NCBI RefSeq assembly: GCF_042651465.1
Contig: NZ_JBHSCZ010000006.1
Location: 1-15,368, forward strand
Direction of reading: 5' to 3'
DNA from: Ferruginibacter yonginensis
Lineage (GTDB): Bacteria; Bacteroidota; Bacteroidia; Chitinophagales; Chitinophagaceae
Length of the DNA stretch: 15,368 bases
This document shows, piece by piece, positions 7,180 to 14,531 of the stretch (its first letter is position 1; each line of letters opens with the position of its first letter). The notes below the pieces were generated by a model that searched no databases, was not told the DNA's origin, and worked only from the letters and a program-made list of their open reading frames with translations. The translations under genes and the position numbers were made by a program.

Positions 7180-7676
7180 GCCTGTTGTAAATTTTGAAAA
7201 AATAGCTTGAAATGTCTGTCTAACCGCAACAATATTTTATTTAAAGTTTTGTGATTTCTAAATTCTGCAGTTTTTTAAAATGCTAATTCTCTTGAAAAGA
7301 TATTTATAAAATTCATCTTCGCTTCATTCATTTCATACTAACCTTAGGGATTTGAGTTTGAAACCTATTGTTTAGTGTCGTGCAGAAATTAACAAGTAAA
7401 ACGTTTCGCATAAATCTTCGTAATCTAATTGTAGCGATTTGAAATGAAAGACTGTTGGTGAGTGTCGTGCCGAGATTAACAAGTTTAGGATTTCGCAAAA
7501 GTCTTCGCTTCAATTTTCCTGCCTTTGTAAAAAATACTGTTTCTAAAAAAGTTAAATACTTGCGTCTAACGTCCTGCAATAAATAATTAGCGAAATGAAA
7601 TTTAAAAAACTGCAAATGATATTTTACTGTCTGCCCGAAGCCAACCATAAAATAAAACTATGAAACTATAACAGGC
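7180..7676 (-). other. Non-coding cassette X2
   Basis: This 497-bp unit is the second copy of the X family. The tandem units are again exactly 99 bp (7316-7414) and 87 bp (7415-7501), with a third start at 7502. A minus-strand frame of 106 codons (7328-7648) is open here, but it is interrupted by stops in X1 and frame-shifted by single-base length changes upstream of the repeats in X3. I therefore do not call it a gene. The right part (about 7565-7650) has ACGTCCTGC and CTGTCTGCCCG, similar to the GTCC boxes of the attC-like sites. The ends are complementary: GTTGCCTGTTG and ATAACAGGCAAC. Confidence 0.6.
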
Positions 7677-7863
7677 AACGGCCGGGTATTGCTGGTCGTT
7701 GGGTTTGCCGACGTCCAGCCCGGTGCTGAAGTTAAATTTATAAAATAATGTTGATGATTAGTGATGCAGCTCAATAGAAATCCGTCCGCCCGAACTGCTG
7801 CTGGGATTTGTAGAGCTGATGATTGTTATTCCGTCTAGCCCCAATGCCAGCAATAGCTTTGTT
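7677..7863 (-). repeat. attC-like site 9, family B (serves 7878-8441 cassette)
   Basis: It starts AACGGCCGGG, an A-family-like spacer in an otherwise B-family site, and ends GCTTTGTT. The helices and boxes are present. The arm GTTACCTGCTTG follows. Length is 187 bp. Confidence 0.82.
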
Positions 7864-7877
7864 ACCTGCTTGTACCG

Positions 7878-8441
7878 CTAATCACTATAGTTCCATTCTA
7901 TTTTATTTCTTAATACGTTAGTCGATGAATCGAATATTAATTTTGCTTCTAGTCCGTCAAATGAGTAAAATTTAATAATAGCAACAGAATCACCCATATA
8001 ATTTCTTTCCACGCTATAATAAAAGGGTCTATTAAAAAATGCTTTTTTTGATAAGACATCAAAGTTATTATCATCTATTGAAGTTGGCCAATATCCATAT
8101 TTTATTCTGAATTGCTGTATTCCAATTACAAGTTTCTCAGCTTTTATTTCTGTGTCAAGAATAATATAATTTTTAAACTTTGGAAATATAGCAATGCAAA
8201 TCAAAAAAAGTATGATTGCAAGAATACTGTATCTCTTCATTTTAAAATTATATTTCTTGTCTAAAAAAATGGTGATTGCTAAAATAGAAAGTAGCGGTAT
8301 AGCGATATAAATTAAAAGATAGTATTTATAGAAATTATAAAAAGGTAATGAGATTCTATATAAAGCAAATAATAAGACAGTAGTTGTAAATAGTCCAAAC
8401 AACACTAGTAAAAAGCTTCTTGGTTTTGTTAGAGTGTCCAT
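7878..8441 (-). CDS. Membrane protein with periplasmic-type C-terminal domain
   Basis: The 187-residue product has three hydrophobic segments (about 9-30, 39-60, 71-86) and then a soluble domain of about 100 residues. The start of that domain, EKLVIGIQQFRIKYGYWPTS (103-122), resembles the helix-then-GxxP pattern found after pseudopilin-type N-terminal helices, but the three-helix anchor argues against a pilin. I do not recognise a named family. The ATG is 13 nt from the AAC core, leaving no space for its own promoter. The bases following the GTT at 7861 match the complement of the right end with a single bulged T. Confidence 0.73.
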   Translation of the reverse strand: MDTLTKPRSFLLVLFGLFTTTVLLFALYRISLPFYNFYKYYLLIYIAIPLLSILAITIFLDKKYNFKMKRYSILAIILFLICIAIFPKFKNYIILDTEIKAEKLVIGIQQFRIKYGYWPTSIDDNNFDVLSKKAFFNRPFYYSVERNYMGDSVAIIKFYSFDGLEAKLIFDSSTNVLRNKIEWNYSD

Positions 8442-8454
8442 TGGTATAGCAGGT

Positions 8455-8639
8455 AACGGTGGGTATTGCTGGTCGTTGGGTTTGCCGACGTCCAGCCCGG
8501 TGCTGAAGTTAAATTTATAAAATAAAGTTGATGATTAGGAGAGAAGCTCAAGAGAAATCCGTCCGCCCCAACTGCTGCTGGGTTTTGTACAGTTGCTGAT
8601 TGTTATTCCGTCCAGCCCCAATGGCAGCAATACCATGTT
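8455..8639 (-). repeat. attC-like site 10, family B (serves 8669-9121 cassette)
   Basis: It starts AACGGTGGG and ends ACCATGTT. At 185 bp it is the shortest complete site. The family B helices remain. The arm GTTGGTAGCAG follows and ATAGCAGGTAAC precedes. Confidence 0.82.
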
Positions 8640-8668
8640 GGTAGCAGTTTTTCATCGTAGCCAAATAT

Positions 8669-9121
8669 TTATTTAAAAGGTTCGAGTTTTTCACCATTTC
8701 TTTTAACTATCCAGTTTGTTATTGATAATGGAAGCGGAGAAGAATAGGCAAAATATTTCTGATATTGATTTTTGTCTTTTGTTGCATCAATAGTTTTTTT
8801 CCTGTCCCAATTTAAAAGTATTTTGCCATGTTTAAATTCTGTCCATTTACCTAAAGATAAATCGAAGCCAACTTCGTATACAGTGTAATACACGAATGAT
8901 GAATCTGATTTTAGTATCAAGTAAGTTGAATTATTTGCACCTTGATTTTGGTAAGTTTTGTACTTTATATTAGAAGCAGTATTCTTGATAGAGTAAATTC
9001 TTGAAAAGAAAATTTCTTTATTCTCTTTTTCAACTTCATTTAATATACTATCTAGTTTGCTTTGTGACTTTGAAAGTAAAGAAGTCCAAATGAATATTAT
9101 TAGTATCAAAGTCTTTCTCAT
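8669..9121 (-). CDS. Small exported protein, unknown function
   Basis: The 150-residue product has a signal peptide (about 1-19, RKTLILIIFIWTSLLSKSQS), a charged helix, and then a strand-rich region. YLILKSDSSFVYYTVYEVG followed by GKWTEF is a pattern common in small Bacteroidota secreted proteins whose function is unknown. No cysteine follows the signal peptide, so it is probably soluble in the periplasm or secreted. It is the only gene in its cassette; the leader is 12 nt, entirely within the arm TTGCTACCAAC. Confidence 0.75.
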   Translation of the reverse strand: MRKTLILIIFIWTSLLSKSQSKLDSILNEVEKENKEIFFSRIYSIKNTASNIKYKTYQNQGANNSTYLILKSDSSFVYYTVYEVGFDLSLGKWTEFKHGKILLNWDRKKTIDATKDKNQYQKYFAYSSPLPLSITNWIVKRNGEKLEPFK

Positions 9122-9133
9122 AAAATTGCTACC

Positions 9134-9324
9134 AACGAACAGGGCTTGCTGCAGGTGTGGAATTAGTATTACGTCCGCCCGGAGCCGCTGCTGGTTGATG
9201 AACTAAAAGTACAAGTTAAAAACCAAAAGCCAAATAGCATTCCGTCCAACCCGGACTGAAGCACAATAGCGAACTGCTGCTAATGCTAACAACGTCCAGC
9301 CACACTTGCAGCAAACCCCTTGTT
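9134..9324 (-). repeat. attC-like site 11, family C (serves sigma factor cassette)
   Basis: Helix 1 is TTGCTGCA with TGCAGCAA, and helix 2 is TGTGG with CCACA. GTCC boxes begin at 9173, 9244 and 9294. It is 191 bp long and diverged from site 3 in sequence while keeping the same helices by compensating changes. The GTTAGC at its right edge supplies the stop codon of the sigma factor gene. Confidence 0.8.
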
Positions 9325-10570
9325 AGCTGTTTTTTTTCTTCGCTGTCAGGTCGTTCAAATTTTTATTGATTGTTGATTTGTCTGCATTTGTCTTTGCTAA
9401 ATTTAATGCAGTTTCAAAATTTTTAATTGCTTTTGCATTGTCAATGTCTGTATGTAAATAACCAAGCAAGGAAAAGTAAAAATGATTGTCTGTTAGATTT
9501 AATTTTTCTGCTTCTATTATTGCAGTTTGTTTACCCTTTACTTGTGCCAAAGCATAAGTTCTGTTCAGTGCGGTTATAGGTGAATATTCAATTAACAAAA
9601 GTTGATTATAGGCTTGTAAAATATTGTCCCACTTTTTTGGGTTTTCAATTTTGCTACTATGCCAATAGGCAATGTTTGCCTCTAAATGATATTTACTTAT
9701 CTCGTTTCCTTTTGCACTTTGTATCAAATAAAAATTTCCTTTTGCTATGAGTTCTTCGTTCCATAAATTTTTATCTTGTTGGTCATACAAAATTGGTTCG
9801 CCTATTTGATTGGTTCTTGCTTCAAAACGTGAAGAGTGAAAGCATATTAAAGCCATTAAAGCATTTACGATGGGTTTGTTTGTAGTTTCATTCTCTATCA
9901 AAAAATAGTTTAAACGCATTGCTTCCAAACACAATTCTTTTCGCAAATGAGTTTTCTGTGTAGTTGAATGATAACCTTCATTAAAAAGCAAGTATAAAGT
10001 TGTCAGTACAGTTTCTAATCTTGAATTAACATCTTTTTCAGAAGGCAATTCAAATTTAATATTTTCTGTTCGTAATTTTTCTTTGGCTCTAAATAATCGT
10101 TTGTTGATGGTTTCTTTATTGGTCAAAAATGCCTCTGCAATTTCGTCAATACCAAAGCCACAAAGTATTCTTAATGCTAAACCAATTTGTGCTTCTGCTG
10201 GAATTGTTGGATTGCAAATGGTGAAAATCATTTGCAATTGGCTGTCAGTTATGTTTTGAAGAGATAAATCAACTTCAATTTCTTCACTTTGGTTTTGATT
10301 TAGTTTTAAATCAACAACTATTTTTTCAGAAAATGTTTTATGTCGCTTAAAGTAGTCTTTGGTTTTGTTTTTAGCAACAGTATAAAGCCAAGCTGTTGGA
10401 TTTTCGGGAATGCCTTTTAATTCCCAAGTTTCAGAAGCCAATAAAAAAGTATCGTTTGTAATATCCTCTGCAATTTGAATATGAACAATGCCAAACAACT
10501 TACAGAGTACAGAAATTATTTTTCTGTACTCTGTTTTAAATAGTTGTGGAATTAATTCTTTCTTGTTCAT
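9323..10570 (-). CDS. ECF42-type RNA polymerase sigma factor with C-terminal extension
   Basis: The 415-residue product has a sigma region 2 (about 10-78) with EDITNDTFLLA (35-45) and PTAWLYTVAKNKTKDYFKR (58-76), and a region 4 helix-turn-helix (about 112-168) ending RLFRAKEKLR (158-167). A long C-terminal extension (about 180-410) begins with LETVLTTLYLLFNEGY (185-200), the hallmark of the DUF6596/TPR-like tail of ECF42 sigma factors. ECF42 proteins are typically about 400 residues and paired with DGPF proteins, as here. The ATG lies one base after the stop of the DGPF gene, so the two are an operon. The stop TAA lies inside the cassette core GCTAAC. There is no anti-sigma factor; in this group the tail is thought to regulate activity. 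The protein is cytoplasmic. Confidence 0.93.
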   Translation of the reverse strand: MNKKELIPQLFKTEYRKIISVLCKLFGIVHIQIAEDITNDTFLLASETWELKGIPENPTAWLYTVAKNKTKDYFKRHKTFSEKIVVDLKLNQNQSEEIEVDLSLQNITDSQLQMIFTICNPTIPAEAQIGLALRILCGFGIDEIAEAFLTNKETINKRLFRAKEKLRTENIKFELPSEKDVNSRLETVLTTLYLLFNEGYHSTTQKTHLRKELCLEAMRLNYFLIENETTNKPIVNALMALICFHSSRFEARTNQIGEPILYDQQDKNLWNEELIAKGNFYLIQSAKGNEISKYHLEANIAYWHSSKIENPKKWDNILQAYNQLLLIEYSPITALNRTYALAQVKGKQTAIIEAEKLNLTDNHFYFSLLGYLHTDIDNAKAIKNFETALNLAKTNADKSTINKNLNDLTAKKKNS

Positions 10571-10571
10571 A

Positions 10572-10916
10572 TTAGCTGTTAACTGGTATTATGCTTCTAA
10601 CTTCAACGTTCCCTCCGTGAGCAAGGATAGGACAACCTTCTGCCAATTTCATAGCTTCATCAAGGTCAGTAGCTTTTACAATTATTGTACCTCCAATAAT
10701 TTCTTTTACTTCTGCATAAGGACCATCGGCAATTACATTATTAGGCTTCAAAGTTTTTCCTTCAAAACTCAAACGGCTTCCACCTGTCATTTTTCCTTGT
10801 GCAGCAATTCCACCCATCCAATCCATCCATTCTTGAATGTTGTGAACCGTTTGTTCTGGTGCAGGACCAAACTTGTCATTGATTTCGCTTCTGAAAATCA
10901 TTAAAAATTCTTTCAT
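10572..10916 (-). CDS. DGPF-type YCII-related protein, partner of the sigma factor
   Basis: The 114-residue product is a complete single-domain YCII-related protein: FLMIFRS at the N-terminus, DGPY (64-67) followed by KEIIGG (71-76), and AHGGNVEVRSIIP (99-111). DGPF proteins are small ferredoxin-fold proteins regularly encoded next to ECF42 sigma factors and often under their control. Their biochemical role is unsettled, though some are suspected to be enzymes or ligand sensors. This is the first gene of the operon, 1 nt upstream of the sigma factor gene. A 133-nt leader, the longest among the gene cassettes, holds a candidate promoter. Confidence 0.92.
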   Translation of the reverse strand: MKEFLMIFRSEINDKFGPAPEQTVHNIQEWMDWMGGIAAQGKMTGGSRLSFEGKTLKPNNVIADGPYAEVKEIIGGTIIVKATDLDEAMKLAEGCPILAHGGNVEVRSIIPVNS

Positions 10917-10936
10917 TTTTTTACTTTTTTAAATTG

Positions 10937-10999
10937 TTTGAAATATTTGTTACAACCTTATGACGATTGGCTATTTCAAAATTGGACAAATATTTCAAA
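10937..10999 (-). promoter_or_regulatory. Candidate ECF promoter and 14-bp inverted repeat upstream of DGPF-sigma operon
   Basis: On the minus strand TGTCCA (plus 10983-10988) and CGTCAT (plus 10960-10965) are separated by 17 nt. This resembles TGTC/CGTC-type ECF promoters and would allow self-activation by the cassette's own sigma factor. The CGTC is about 46 nt from the start codon. Superimposed is a perfect inverted repeat, TTTGAAATATTTGT (10937-10950) with ACAAATATTTCAAA (10986-10999), and a third half-copy CTATTTCAAA (10971-10980). The repeat could be an operator or a leader hairpin. Neither role is demonstrated. Confidence 0.4.
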
Positions 11000-11049
11000 G
11001 TTTTTTTTGTCAGTTGAAGTTTGCAGAGTGGTCGGTCAAAATAACAGCT

Positions 11050-11235
11050 AACGGACGGGTATTTGCGAAGGCTGGGAATTTCGAGTTCCGTCCGCCCGAC
11101 CGATGCTGATTTTTTGTTGATGTTGAAATTAAGAATAAATGTTGATTAGTAACGTCCTGCCCGAACTACAGCTGATTAGAATTCTTCCAGCCGATGACCT
11201 GTTCGTCCAGCCCAGATTTTGCAAATACTTTTGTT
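11050..11235 (-). repeat. attC-like site 12, family A (serves cassette X3)
   Basis: It starts AACGGACGGGTATTTGC, ends GCAAATACTTTTGTT, and has the A-family helices. The arm GTTGCCTGTTG follows; AATAACAGCTAAC precedes and belongs to the sigma factor cassette. Length is 186 bp. Confidence 0.82.
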
Positions 11236-11741
11236 GCCTGTTGTAAATTTTGAAAACAAAGCTTGAAATGTATGTCTAACCGCAACGATACATTCAATTA
11301 AGTATTTTTTAGTTTCGTTATTTCTAAATTCTGCTATTTTAAAAAAAGTTAATTTTTATGCAGAGAAATTCATAAAATTCATCTTCGCTTTATTCTACTC
11401 ATTCTAACCTTAGGGATATGAGTTTGAAACCTGTTATTTAGTGTCGTGCAGAAATTAACAAGCATAACGTTTCGCATAACTCTTCGCAATCTAATTGTAG
11501 CGATTTGAAATGAAAGCCTGTTGGTGAGTGTCGTGCTTAAATTAACAAGTAGAGTATTTCGCAAATGTCTTCGCTTCAATTTTCCTGCTGTTGTAAAAAT
11601 ACTGTTTCTAAAAAAGAGAAATACTTGCGTCTAACGTCCTGCAATATATAATTAGCGAAATGAATTTTAAAAAACTGCAACTGCTATTATAATGTCTGTC
11701 CGAAGCCAACCATAAAATACAACTATGAAACTATAACAGGC
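11236..11741 (-). other. Non-coding cassette X3
   Basis: This 506-bp unit is the third copy of the X family and most like X2. The tandem units are 99 bp (11382-11480) and 87 bp (11481-11567), with a third start at 11568. The only minus-strand frame (11379-11579) starts at a TTG within a repeat and is not convincing. The ends GTTGCCTGTTG and ATAACAGGCAAC are identical to X2. All three X copies have a family A site on the left, consistent with one cassette copied three times. Confidence 0.6.
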
Positions 11742-11928
11742 AACGGACGGGTATTGCTGGTCGTTGGGTTTGCCGACGTCCTGCCCGGTACTCAAATTAA
11801 ATTTATAAAATAAAGTTGATGATTAGTGATGCAGCTCAAGAGAAATCCGTCCTCCCGAACTGCTGCTGGGATTTGTAAAAAAGATGATTGTTATTCCGTC
11901 CTGCCCCAATGGCAGCAATAGCTTTGTT
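11742..11928 (-). repeat. attC-like site 13, family B (serves DUF4304 cassette)
   Basis: It starts AACGGACGGG and ends GCTTTGTT. The middle box reads CGTCCTCCCG, missing the usual GCCCG. The helices are intact. The arm GTTGTGTGCAG follows. Length is 187 bp. Confidence 0.82.
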
Positions 11929-11946
11929 GTGTGCAGGCAGTTTCTA

Positions 11947-12384
11947 TCAGACACTTAGTTCTCCATTTTTCCAATAGTCTTCTGCGATATCAAGTTTCGA
12001 TAAAACATCTTTGCAAATTTTTTTATAAATGTCACCAAAGCCAAACAAATACTTTTTGTCGTAACGAAACCAATCTTCTGTCAAGCTACTTGTCGTGTCC
12101 ATATTTGATTGAATTCTTTTTCGATTAGAAAGGTCGTGTGCTGTCAATTTATTGGGTTCGATTTTTGTCCCCCACGAAGTTGTAAAACCAGTAGCTAGAC
12201 AATTAGCTATTTCAATAACAAACCCACCACCGCTTCTGTCAAATTGAAAAGTCAGCAAGTTTATTCTATCAGTTGTAAGTCGCCTAAAATGTGGGAATGA
12301 ACCTTTAAAACCTTTTTGTCGAAGTACAGGAATAACACTGTCATAAAGATGTTTGATCATTTCTTTTCTTTCAGGGTTTTCCAT
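11947..12384 (-). CDS. DUF4304-like protein
   Basis: The 145-residue cytoplasmic product has no signal or membrane segment. VLRQKGFKGSFPHFRRLTTD (20-39), followed by LLTFQFDRSGGGFVIEIA (43-60) and FTTSWG (67-72), fits the pattern of DUF4304 proteins: GF, one aromatic-Arg strand, then Q-x-D and a strand pair. Many DUF4304 proteins sit near toxins and are suspected immunity or effector-related factors; no toxin is adjacent here. It is the only gene of its cassette. The 81-nt leader (12385-12465) is longer than most, but I see no clear promoter in it. The ends GTTGTGTGCA and TGCACACAAC are complementary for 10 bases and resume after one wobble. Confidence 0.75.
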   Translation of the reverse strand: MENPERKEMIKHLYDSVIPVLRQKGFKGSFPHFRRLTTDRINLLTFQFDRSGGGFVIEIANCLATGFTTSWGTKIEPNKLTAHDLSNRKRIQSNMDTTSSLTEDWFRYDKKYLFGFGDIYKKICKDVLSKLDIAEDYWKNGELSV

Positions 12385-12465
12385 TTTTCTTTGTCAGTAA
12401 GTTTTGTCTATTAAAATATTCCAATAATTTTTGTTATCAGTATGCTGTCAGTTCTGCTTGCACAC

Positions 12466-12651
12466 AACGGACGGGTATTTGCGAAGACTGGGAATTTCGA
12501 GTTCCGTCTGCCCGACCGATGTTGATTTGTTGTTGATGTTGAAATTAAGAAATAATGTTGATTAGTAACGTCCAGCCCGAACCGCAGCTTATTAGAACTT
12601 TTCTAGCCGATGACCTATTCGTCCAGCCCAGATTTTGCAAATACCGATGTT
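12466..12651 (-). repeat. attC-like site 14, family A (serves 12670-13578 cassette)
   Basis: It starts AACGGACGGGTATTTGC and ends GCAAATACCGATGTT, with CGAT rather than TTTT before the core, as also in sites 15 and 16. The arm GTTAGCTGCTG follows. Length is 186 bp. Confidence 0.82.
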
Positions 12652-12669
12652 AGCTGCTGTTATGTTTCG

Positions 12670-13578
12670 TTAATTTGTATATTGGTAAATTATTTTATTA
12701 ATACCTTTAAATAGTGGACCTCCGCTAAGATTTTTCAAATTTACTTCACTTGGATAGTTAAGTGAATTATATTTATATATGAATTTATAGTTCGAATTAC
12801 TTGCTCCATATATATTGTTTATTTGTGTAACATTATTTGGTTGATTATAAAATGTTGGGTCAGTATCGGTTAAAAGTAAATCTAAAAAGCCTTGATTGAA
12901 AATTAGTTTTGATTTTGAAAGCGGATTATTTTTTGTATCATATTGGCAATTGTAACTGTTAGTTATTCCATAAATACTTTCTTGTTGAGTTATAATATTT
13001 CCATTTTGTTTTGTGAAAACATAATTCAACGAATCTAAAGATTGAGGTATAGTATTAAAATAATTCGTTTGAATTATTTTAATTGAATTAGTAAACCTAA
13101 AATATTTAAAAACTGTGGTATAAATGTCTAATGGTTGTGTCTGTATTGTTTCAATAGAAGAGTCTATTTGAATTAATGTGGTCCCAGAATAATATGTAAA
13201 AAATCTTGTACCTATTGAAGTGTTGAGATTGTCTTTATTAATAAAATTTTCTTTTGAAGGCAAAGTGTCATTTATAGAGTTATAAAATCTTGTATTAAAG
13301 TAGTAGAAATTTGTTGTATCAATAAATCCAAGATTGTTATATTCAAGAAAACTGTATTTTTCTAATCTTTTGAAATTATCATAGTTGAAAGTAGATATAT
13401 AGACTGTATCAAATGGAGCTGTCTTTGTAGTATCTAAAGCAATAAGTTTCTTTATATAGATACTATCATTTGGTGTAGAAGTTTGAATATTGTCTGTATT
13501 ATTTTCAATACTAAATTCATTCTGACAAGAAATAAAAATGCACATTAAAAGTGTAATAATGCTAAATAGTTTTTTCAT
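12670..13578 (-). CDS. AT-rich putative lipoprotein, unknown function
   Basis: The 302-residue product starts MKKLFSIITLLMCIFISC; Cys18 with the preceding IS is a likely lipidation site. The mature part is very rich in Asn, Thr, Ser, Tyr and Ile, with strand-like segments and late YD-type pieces (YNCQYDTKNNPLSKSK, YKFIYKYNSLNYPSEVNL). Such secreted Bacteroidota proteins often form beta structures, but no named domain is recognisable. Its base composition is visibly more AT-rich than neighbouring genes, consistent with a separate origin. It is the only gene of its cassette with a 32-nt leader. Confidence 0.75.
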   Translation of the reverse strand: MKKLFSIITLLMCIFISCQNEFSIENNTDNIQTSTPNDSIYIKKLIALDTTKTAPFDTVYISTFNYDNFKRLEKYSFLEYNNLGFIDTTNFYYFNTRFYNSINDTLPSKENFINKDNLNTSIGTRFFTYYSGTTLIQIDSSIETIQTQPLDIYTTVFKYFRFTNSIKIIQTNYFNTIPQSLDSLNYVFTKQNGNIITQQESIYGITNSYNCQYDTKNNPLSKSKLIFNQGFLDLLLTDTDPTFYNQPNNVTQINNIYGASNSNYKFIYKYNSLNYPSEVNLKNLSGGPLFKGINKIIYQYTN

Positions 13579-13610
13579 GATTTTATGATATGTGTCTGTT
13601 TATAGCAGCT

Positions 13611-13796
13611 AACGGCCGGGTATTTGCGAAGACTGGGAATTTCGAGTTCCGTCTGCCCGACCGATGCTGGTTTGTTGTTGATGATGAAATTAAGAAAATT
13701 AGTTGATTAGTAACGTCCAGCCCGAACAACTGCTAATTAGAACTCTTCTAGCCGATGACTTATTCGTCCAGCCCAGATTTTGCAAATACCGATGTT
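13611..13796 (-). repeat. attC-like site 15, family A (serves mini-cassette 1)
   Basis: It starts AACGGCCGGGTATTTGC and ends GCAAATACCGATGTT. The family A helices are present. The arm GTTAGCTTATG follows and TATAGCAGCTAAC precedes. Length is 186 bp. Confidence 0.82.
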
Positions 13797-13978
13797 AGCT
13801 TATGTGCCAACAAAGTGTCATACACCTGCTGCGTCCAACAGTAATAAACTACAACTAATATTAAACTATCCTTGCTCGGCTATGTACAAAAGCAACAAAA
13901 AATATTCCCAAGTAAATTGTTTAATGCTTCCTTTCTAACTACCGATGTTTGGCCTTGCGCCGCAGCGGCATTGGAGCT
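13797..13978 (-). other. Non-coding mini-cassette 1
   Basis: This 182-bp body has no plausible gene. Its ends are GTTAGCTTATGTGCC and GGCATTGGAGCTAAC, which pair over GTTAGCT and TGCC with a mismatched patch between. Near the right end, GCGCCGCAGCGGC holds the perfect hairpin GCCGC-A-GCGGC. A second pair, GCCAACA near the left end and TGTTTGGC near the right end, nests inside the outer ends. The body may be a relic of another recombination site or a small RNA. Confidence 0.6.
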
Positions 13979-14164
13979 AACGGACGGGTATTTGCGAAGA
14001 CTGGGAATTTCGAGTTCCGTCCGCCCGACCGATGTTTATTTGTTGTTGATGTTGAAATTAAGAAATTATGTTGATTAGTAACGTCCAGCCCGAACAACTG
14101 CTGATTAGAACTTTTCCTGCTGATGACCTATTCGTCCAGCCCAGATTTTGCAAATACCGATGTT
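13979..14164 (-). repeat. attC-like site 16, family A (serves mini-cassette 2)
   Basis: It starts AACGGACGGGTATTTGC and ends GCAAATACCGATGTT. It differs from site 15 at scattered positions but keeps both helices. Length is 186 bp. Confidence 0.82.
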
Positions 14165-14344
14165 AGCTTATGTGCCAACAAAGTTTCACAAACCTGCTGT
14201 TTCCTAAAATAATAAACTTTAAAGAATAGTAAACTGTCATTGCTCGGCTATGTACAAATGCAAAAAATATTCCCGTTGTAAATTGCTTAATGCTTCCTTT
14301 CTAACTACCGATGTTTGGCTTTGCGCCGCAGCGGCATTGGAGCT
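14165..14344 (-). other. Non-coding mini-cassette 2
   Basis: This is the second copy (180 bp) of the mini-cassette. The outer parts, including CTCGGCTATGTACAAA and the GCCGCAGCGGC hairpin, are strongly conserved with copy 1. The middle has diverged with small indels, so conservation is not that of a protein frame. Confidence 0.6.
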
Positions 14345-14531
14345 AACGGTGGGTATTGCTGGTCGTTGGGTTTGCCGACGTCCTGCCCGGTGCTGAAGTT
14401 AAATTTATAAAATAATGTTGACGATTAGTGATGCAGCTCAATAGAAATTCGTCCGCCCGAGCTGCTGCTTGGAACTGTACAGCTGTTGATTGTTTTTTCG
14501 TCCCGCCCCAATGCCTAGCAATAGCTTTGTT
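14345..14531 (-). repeat. attC-like site 17, family B (serves 14530-15213 cassette)
   Basis: It starts AACGGTGGG and ends GCTTTGTT. One base is inserted in the right half (GCCTAGCAATA rather than GCCAGCAATA), which bulges the stem next to helix 1. The GTTAGC edge supplies the stop codon of the next gene. Length is 187 bp. Confidence 0.8.

Larger units (their letters stand above)
13611..14344 (-). repeat. Tandem duplication of mini-cassette plus attC-like site
   Basis: Unit 1 (13611-13978, 368 bp) and unit 2 (13979-14344, 366 bp) are similar along their whole length, including the non-coding body. The duplication boundary falls exactly at the AAC core, as expected for duplicate insertion of one cassette or for recombination between sites. 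Confidence 0.8.

Noticed and set aside
7328..7648. 106-codon minus-strand ORF in X2, and the related ORF at 11379-11579
   Set aside because: The matching frame is stopped in X1, single-base length differences break it elsewhere, and the X3 version starts from a TTG inside a tandem repeat.
10488..10904. 138-codon plus-strand ORF opposite the DGPF and sigma factor genes
   Set aside because: It is antisense to two well-recognised genes; its sequence shows no family features.
13872..14078. 68-codon plus-strand ORF
   Set aside because: It runs from a non-coding mini-cassette into a family A site, and is not conserved in the second copy of the duplication.
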